NCBI GenBank assembly: GCA_038255145.1
Contig: JBBSLP010000042.1
Location: 1 to 52,862 of the forward strand
Source of the DNA: WHTX01 sp038255145
Lineage (GTDB): Bacteria > Actinomycetota > Acidimicrobiia > Acidimicrobiales > CAIXPF01
Direction: 5' to 3'
DNA: 52,862 nucleotides
Shown here: piece after piece, positions 49,302-52,862 of the stretch
Numbering within the stretch: the stretch's first letter is position 1
How the letters are laid out: each line of letters opens with the position of its first letter
Made by a program: the position numbers and the translations under genes
Notes under the pieces: generated by a model
Database searches by the model: none
The model's input: the letters and a program-made list of their open reading frames with translations, nothing else
Told to the model about the DNA's origin: nothing

Positions 49302-51056
49302 TTAGTCGGCGCTGACAGGCAAGGTGGCGACGAACGGCTGGCTGCGATCGCCGTCGAGCACGACGGCGAGCCTCCAGCCGCCCGGCGCGGCGAGCTCGAG
49401 TGCGCCGACGAACGCTGAGCCGGCGGGCTGCAGCACGATCTCAGAGGTGGCGCCCGTGCCGACGGGTGGCCGGGCTTCGAGGACGATGCTGCTCGGATGG
49501 CCATCCAGCGGGACGACGCGGACAGCGCTCCTCTGCCCGGCCGTTGGCGTGTCGACCTGCAGCTGGATCGATCCCTGAGGTCCCTGCAGAGCCCGATCGA
49601 AGCCAGCCGGGCCAGCTGCTTCCGGCGCCGCAGCCACCGACGCCCCTGAACTGGGTTTCGCGCTGGTCGCCGGCGGGGTGACCACCAGGGCGGCGGTGAC
49701 CATGAGGATGCCGGCTCCGAGCGCAGACTCGGTCGTCATGGCCCGTCGCAGAGCTACCCGTGCCGGCTGGATGGCCTCGGTGACGCTGCGGAAGCGGCGG
49801 TCGACGCGGCGGCGGTTGACGTCGGCGACGTACAGCATCGCCCCGAGCGGGAAGAGCTTGAAGGCCAGCAGCCGACCGTGACCGGTGTTGAGCAGGCCAC
49901 TCGGACCACCGACCAGCCGGACCGCTTGGAGGATGCCGCTGGCGACCACGACGAGCACGGCGATCCCGGCGAGCGCGGCGAAGCGCTGCACCGCCACCAC
50001 CATCGCCTCGGGCTCGGCCCGACGGCAGACCACCGCCACCATCATGATCAGGCCGCCCATCCAGGCCGCCGCCGCGGCGTAGTGCACCACGTCCAGGGGG
50101 ACGCCGAGCCACGGCCAGCGCATGGAGCGGGCGTGGCCGGCGTAGGCCCACGTGATGAGCGTGAGGCCGAGACCGCCAGCGGCGATCATCCAGCGCACCT
50201 GATCGGCAGGTACGCGGCCGACGAACAGCACCGCCGCCACCAGTCCGATCACCACGAGCCGCACGAGCAGCGCACCGCCGGCATCGGTCCCGATCGCGGC
50301 ACGTAGACCACCCCAGGCCTCGAGCGGCGCCTCGCCGGAGATGTCGCTGGCGAGGACCAGAAGCTGGCCTGCCGTGGTGAGCACGAGCGCCCCGATGGCC
50401 CCGCGGGCCAGGTGTCCGACGAGGGGGAGCTGGGCAGCCGCCGGCCACAGGTGGCCGACCGTGAGCAGGACGCCCGCCGCCAGGACCAGAGCGGCGAAGG
50501 CGCCGAGGCGGAGCAGCCAACGCAGTGCGCCTGGGGTGCTGAACGGGTCGCCGGCCTGCCCGCTCACCTCCCCCGGCGCCTGGTCCGGGACTGGCGCCGC
50601 GTCGGGCGCTCCCAACACCGGGATAGTCGTGGGCGAGGCGGGCGAGGCGGCCGTGGCGGGCCCGGCGGTGCTGACCGTGAACCCGACTCGTCCGGAGACG
50701 ACGTGGCCGTCCTCGCCGACCAGGCGCCAGCGGGCTGTCAGCGCACCGGTGGGCGCCGTTGGCACCGCGGCGATCACCTCGCGGTCACTGCTGCCGTGGC
50801 GCAGCTCGGTCAGCTGCTGCCGGGCGCCGGTGTCGTCGATGAGGTCGACCTGGACGGTGTCGAGGGGCGTTGCCGCGACGAAGCGGAAGGCGATCGATGG
50901 TGGCGCGGCCGCCAGCTGGGCGCCGTCGCTCGGATCGCTGCTCTCGAAGCTGTTGTGGGCGAACGCGGGAGCGGCCGTTGCGCCGAGGACGACAAGTGAT
51001 GCTGCGAGTGTCAGCAGGAAGGCGCGTAGGGGCCGCAGGGATGATCGGGGCCGCAT
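49302..51056 (-). CDS. CopC-CopD fusion copper protein
   Basis: A 584-residue exported membrane protein. A signal peptide ends at APAFAHNSF, so the mature N-terminal His is placed as in the CopC copper site. Residues about 34-130 are the CopC beta-barrel (SSDPSDGAQLAAAPPSIAFRF, LVGEDGHVVSGRVGFTV). About 175-440 hold eight hydrophobic helices of the CopD domain, including GHARSMRWPWLGVPLDVVHYAAAAAWMGGL. The C-terminal 120 residues are a soluble YtkA-like beta domain (GFDRALQGPQGSIQLQVDTPT). It imports or handles copper across the membrane. TACCGT nine bases before ATG 51056 suggests a leaderless mRNA. Confidence 0.9.
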   Translation of the reverse strand: MRPRSSLRPLRAFLLTLAASLVVLGATAAPAFAHNSFESSDPSDGAQLAAAPPSIAFRFVAATPLDTVQVDLIDDTGARQQLTELRHGSSDREVIAAVPTAPTGALTARWRLVGEDGHVVSGRVGFTVSTAGPATAASPASPTTIPVLGAPDAAPVPDQAPGEVSGQAGDPFSTPGALRWLLRLGAFAALVLAAGVLLTVGHLWPAAAQLPLVGHLARGAIGALVLTTAGQLLVLASDISGEAPLEAWGGLRAAIGTDAGGALLVRLVVIGLVAAVLFVGRVPADQVRWMIAAGGLGLTLITWAYAGHARSMRWPWLGVPLDVVHYAAAAAWMGGLIMMVAVVCRRAEPEAMVVAVQRFAALAGIAVLVVVASGILQAVRLVGGPSGLLNTGHGRLLAFKLFPLGAMLYVADVNRRRVDRRFRSVTEAIQPARVALRRAMTTESALGAGILMVTAALVVTPPATSAKPSSGASVAAAPEAAGPAGFDRALQGPQGSIQLQVDTPTAGQRSAVRVVPLDGHPSSIVLEARPPVGTGATSEIVLQPAGSAFVGALELAAPGGWRLAVVLDGDRSQPFVATLPVSAD

Positions 51057-51154
51057 GGTCGCGGAACGGTAACAAACGACAGCGCGTAGGAGGTGTCGCT
51101 TCGCCGGTGGCGGCCGCTGCACACCGGTTGGCGAGGTGACGGACTGCCGGGCGA

Positions 51155-52042
51155 TCAGCCGCTGCAGATGTGGAGGGCGTAGCTCACGAGGTGGTGCAGC
51201 TGCACCGTTGAGCCCGCAAAGCTGGCCACGAGCGCGGCTAGGCCGAGTGGCAGGGCTGCGGCCGTGGACCGACGCCGGCGGCACGGATCGTCGAGCAGCG
51301 CCCGCACACGGTCCGGCACGCCCAAGCCGGCGAGGGCGAACGCCGGACTGGCGGCGTCATGGCTGGCCAAAGCGGCTCGCGCGATCGCCCGCGCCACGAG
51401 GCGCCGGTCACCGAGCCGCCGCGCGGCCACCTCGTCGGCCCAGCGTTCGGTGGCGTAGCGCACCTGGCGGAGCAAGGGCTGAAGGACGGGCACCGCCGCG
51501 GCCGCGGCCGAGGCGACCCCGACGAACCGGTCGTGGCGGTGGTCGAGGTGCGCCTGCTCGTGGGCGAACAGCACGGCACGCTCGTCGTGGTCGAGCTCGG
51601 CGAGCATGCCGACCGACACGACGATGTGGCCGGGACGGCCGGGTACCGCGTAGGCGATCGGCTCGTCGCATGCCAGGACCTCGACGCCGCCGACCGGCAC
51701 GGAGCCGCCAAGGAAGGCTCGGTGCCGACGGTGGGCGCGCACGGCCCGGCACAACATCAGAGGAAGCGCCAGGAGGGCGGCGATGCCGAGCGGCGGCGGC
51801 ACCCGGTCATGGGTGCCGAGCAGCTCACGGCACCAGCCCACTCGTTCGGCCAGTGCGGGCAGCTCGACGAGGTAGCCGAAGGCGAGCGCAGCTGTCGCCC
51901 AGAGCACGGACAAGGCGCAGAAGAGGCAGATCGCCGTCAGCACGAAGGCTCCGAGGCGCGGGCGCAGCCGCTCCTGGATGACCCGGGTGCCGCCTCCCGC
52001 CGTGAGCGCGACGACCATCGGCAGCAACAGCCGCCAGATCAC
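51155..52042 (-). CDS. M56-family (BlaR1-like) membrane zinc metalloprotease
   Basis: A 295-residue membrane protease. Hydrophobic helices near 1-15, 32-58 and 84-102 precede the zinc motif HEQAH in VLFAHEQAHLDHRHD (HExxH), with the third ligand expected in ERWADEVAAR, and a last helix near 262-290. It lacks the penicillin-binding sensor domain of BlaR1. M56 proteases cleave or trigger cleavage of their partner BlaI repressor. GTG 52042 overlaps the BlaI stop (GTGA), so the two are coupled. Location beside copper genes suggests metal sensing; this is inference. Confidence 0.88.
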   Translation of the reverse strand: MIWRLLLPMVVALTAGGGTRVIQERLRPRLGAFVLTAICLFCALSVLWATAALAFGYLVELPALAERVGWCRELLGTHDRVPPPLGIAALLALPLMLCRAVRAHRRHRAFLGGSVPVGGVEVLACDEPIAYAVPGRPGHIVVSVGMLAELDHDERAVLFAHEQAHLDHRHDRFVGVASAAAAAVPVLQPLLRQVRYATERWADEVAARRLGDRRLVARAIARAALASHDAASPAFALAGLGVPDRVRALLDDPCRRRRSTAAALPLGLAALVASFAGSTVQLHHLVSYALHICSG

Positions 52043-52401
52043 TTGGCGGCGGCCTGCCGCATGAGGTCGCGAAGCACGGCTGCGTCACTGCTGGAGAGCC
52101 CATCGACGAACTGGTGAAGCGCGGCCGCTCTGTCGCGGCTCTTGATGAGCGCCGCCTGCATGTGCCGGGCGGCGTACTCCGCTTCGGTGCAGAGCGGGTG
52201 GTAGGTGTGAGCTCGACCGACCCGGGTGCGGCCGACGATCCCCTTCTGCCAGAGGCGCTGCAGGATCGTGAGGATGGTGTTGTAGGCGAGGTCAGCGCCG
52301 AGCTCGTCGAGGACCTTTGCCGGCGTCAGGGGTTCATCACGGTGCCAGAGCACGCCGAGGACCTCGGCTTCGAGGGACCCGACCGGTCGACGATCGGCCA
52401 C
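52039..52401 (-). CDS. BlaI/MecI-family repressor
   Basis: A 120-residue winged-helix regulator: VGSLEAEVLGVLWHRDEPLTPAKVLDELG, then LAYNTILTILQRLWQKGIVGRTRVGRAHTYHP, the recognition helix and wing, and a helical C-terminal dimerisation region. GTG 52401 is chosen because GGAGG lies four bases upstream and because the family starts here; an in-frame ATG at 52584 would add 61 low-complexity residues crossing a promoter and a hairpin. The repressor is presumably inactivated through the M56 protease encoded next. Confidence 0.88.
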   Translation of the reverse strand: MADRRPVGSLEAEVLGVLWHRDEPLTPAKVLDELGADLAYNTILTILQRLWQKGIVGRTRVGRAHTYHPLCTEAEYAARHMQAALIKSRDRAAALHQFVDGLSSSDAAVLRDLMRQAAAK

Positions 52402-52437
52402 CACACCTCCAGAGCATGCGCAGCAGGTACGGCCGCG

Positions 52438-52443
52438 AGTGTA
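52438..52443 (-). promoter_or_regulatory. Candidate -10 box of the blaI-M56 operon
   Basis: On minus TACACT fits TANNNT. It is 27 bases before the GGAGG ribosome binding site of blaI. Its position inside any longer reading of blaI favours the short protein. A flanking TACA...TGTA dyad, as bound by classical BlaI, is not clear. Confidence 0.35.
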
Positions 52444-52456
52444 GAGGGCGGCGGCC

Positions 52457-52482
52457 CCGCCGGAGCTGTCCCGCTCCGGCGG
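52457..52482 (-). terminator. Hairpin between copZ and blaI
   Basis: CCGCCGGAG (52457-52465) pairs perfectly with CTCCGGCGG (52474-52482) around an eight-base loop. It lies downstream of the copZ-like gene and just upstream of the blaI -10 box, as expected for a terminator separating the two units. Confidence 0.5.
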
Positions 52483-52596
52483 CGCCGGTGGCCGCTGCCG
52501 GGAGGGCTCCGACGTGCCCCCCGGGTCGAGCGCCACCACCGCGGTTGCGTTCTCACCGCTCGTCTGGTTCGTCTCGTGGGTCATCTCGTCATCTCG

Positions 52597-52812
52597 TCAT
52601 CGCGTCACCCCGTAGCCCGCCTCTTCCACGGCGGCCCGCACGGCGTCCGGATCGACCGGTGCACTCGTGCGCAGCGTCACCTGACCGGCGCCCAGGTCGA
52701 CGTCCACGTCGTCGACCCCGTCGAGCTTCGAGAGCTCGTTGCGCACGGAGCCGGCGCAGTGCCCGCAGGTCATGCCGGCCACGGTGATGGTCGTTGTGTC
52801 GGTGCTGCTCAT
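52597..52812 (-). CDS. copZ: Heavy-metal-associated (HMA) copper chaperone, CopZ-like
   Basis: A 71-residue HMA domain. GMTCGHCAGSV near residue 13 contains the MxCxxC metal-binding motif, followed by the beta-alpha-beta-beta-alpha-beta pattern KLDGVDDVDVDLGAGQVTL and AVEEAGYGV. It would carry Cu(I) to a CopA-type P-type ATPase, which may lie beyond the window end. ATG 52812 has GAGGAGA six bases upstream. It is cytosolic. Confidence 0.92.
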   Translation of the reverse strand: MSSTDTTTITVAGMTCGHCAGSVRNELSKLDGVDDVDVDLGAGQVTLRTSAPVDPDAVRAAVEEAGYGVTR

Positions 52813-52862
52813 CGCTGTCTCCTCGGGCTCATCCCAACGGCTCCCCCCCCCCGGGCCTTGCA

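Noticed and set aside
52402..52584. N-terminal extension of the BlaI protein from an ATG at 52584
   Set aside because: The extra 61 residues are low-complexity, would cross a 9-bp hairpin and a TACACT box, and a GGAGG site supports the family-consistent GTG at 52401.

Overview
The window is very GC-rich, bacterial, gene-dense and fully syntenic with an actinobacterial style of organisation: GTG/TTG starts are common, neighbouring genes overlap by ATGA/GTGA, several genes look leaderless (TANNNT box 6-10 bases before the start codon), and the content is rich in CoA-ester catabolism, SDRs, FadD19-like ligases and threonine-rich secreted proteins. I infer an actinobacterium, most likely class Acidimicrobiia. 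There is no rRNA or tRNA that I can see, no CRISPR array and no insertion sequence.

Layout. 1-6 kb: edge of an epoxide hydrolase, an SDR, an alpha/beta hydrolase, a DHA2 efflux pump, acetoacetyl-CoA synthetase and a solitary IF-1 gene. 6-15 kb: a decayed DHA2 pump, PilZ and SET proteins, an OFA/MCT-like transporter coupled to a PPOX flavoprotein, rsgA, three uncharacterised proteins, an SDR, a J-domain protein and DoxX. 15.8-22 kb: an acyl-CoA dehydrogenase followed by a tight four-gene branched-chain 2-oxoacid dehydrogenase operon (E1alpha, E1beta, E2, E3). 22-30 kb: acyl-CoA dehydrogenase, acyl-CoA ligase, a Thr-rich secreted protein, GDPD, a glycolate-oxidase-like flavoprotein and enoyl-CoA hydratase. 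30-39 kb: a lytic transglycosylase, DUF5522, and a divergent oligopeptide ABC transporter locus (dppA-dppB-dppC-oppF on minus, oppD on plus) with two CRP-like palindromes. 39-42 kb: TetR, a FadD19-like ligase and two small unknown genes separated by strong hairpins. 42-48.5 kb: an MmgE/PrpD protein divergent from MaoC, acyl-CoA dehydrogenase, MaoC, CaiB-type CoA-transferase and an L-malyl/beta-methylmalyl-CoA lyase. 48.6-52.8 kb: a copper set (DUF305, CopC-CopD, M56 protease, BlaI, CopZ).

How it fits together. Most of the window breaks down branched-chain, fatty and perhaps sterol-derived acids to acetyl- and propionyl-CoA. The 42-48.5 kb cluster could interconvert mesaconyl-type C5 CoA esters with glyoxylate plus propionyl-CoA. 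The peptide transporter would supply amino acids.

Most unusual points: an oligopeptide-transporter ATPase with about 130 extra residues carrying two or three hydrophobic segments between Q-loop and signature; a two-copy intergenic hairpin element whose stem differs by a compensatory base-pair change; the C5-CoA cluster; and three single-base frameshifts, two of them in the same transporter locus, which may be real decay or assembly error.
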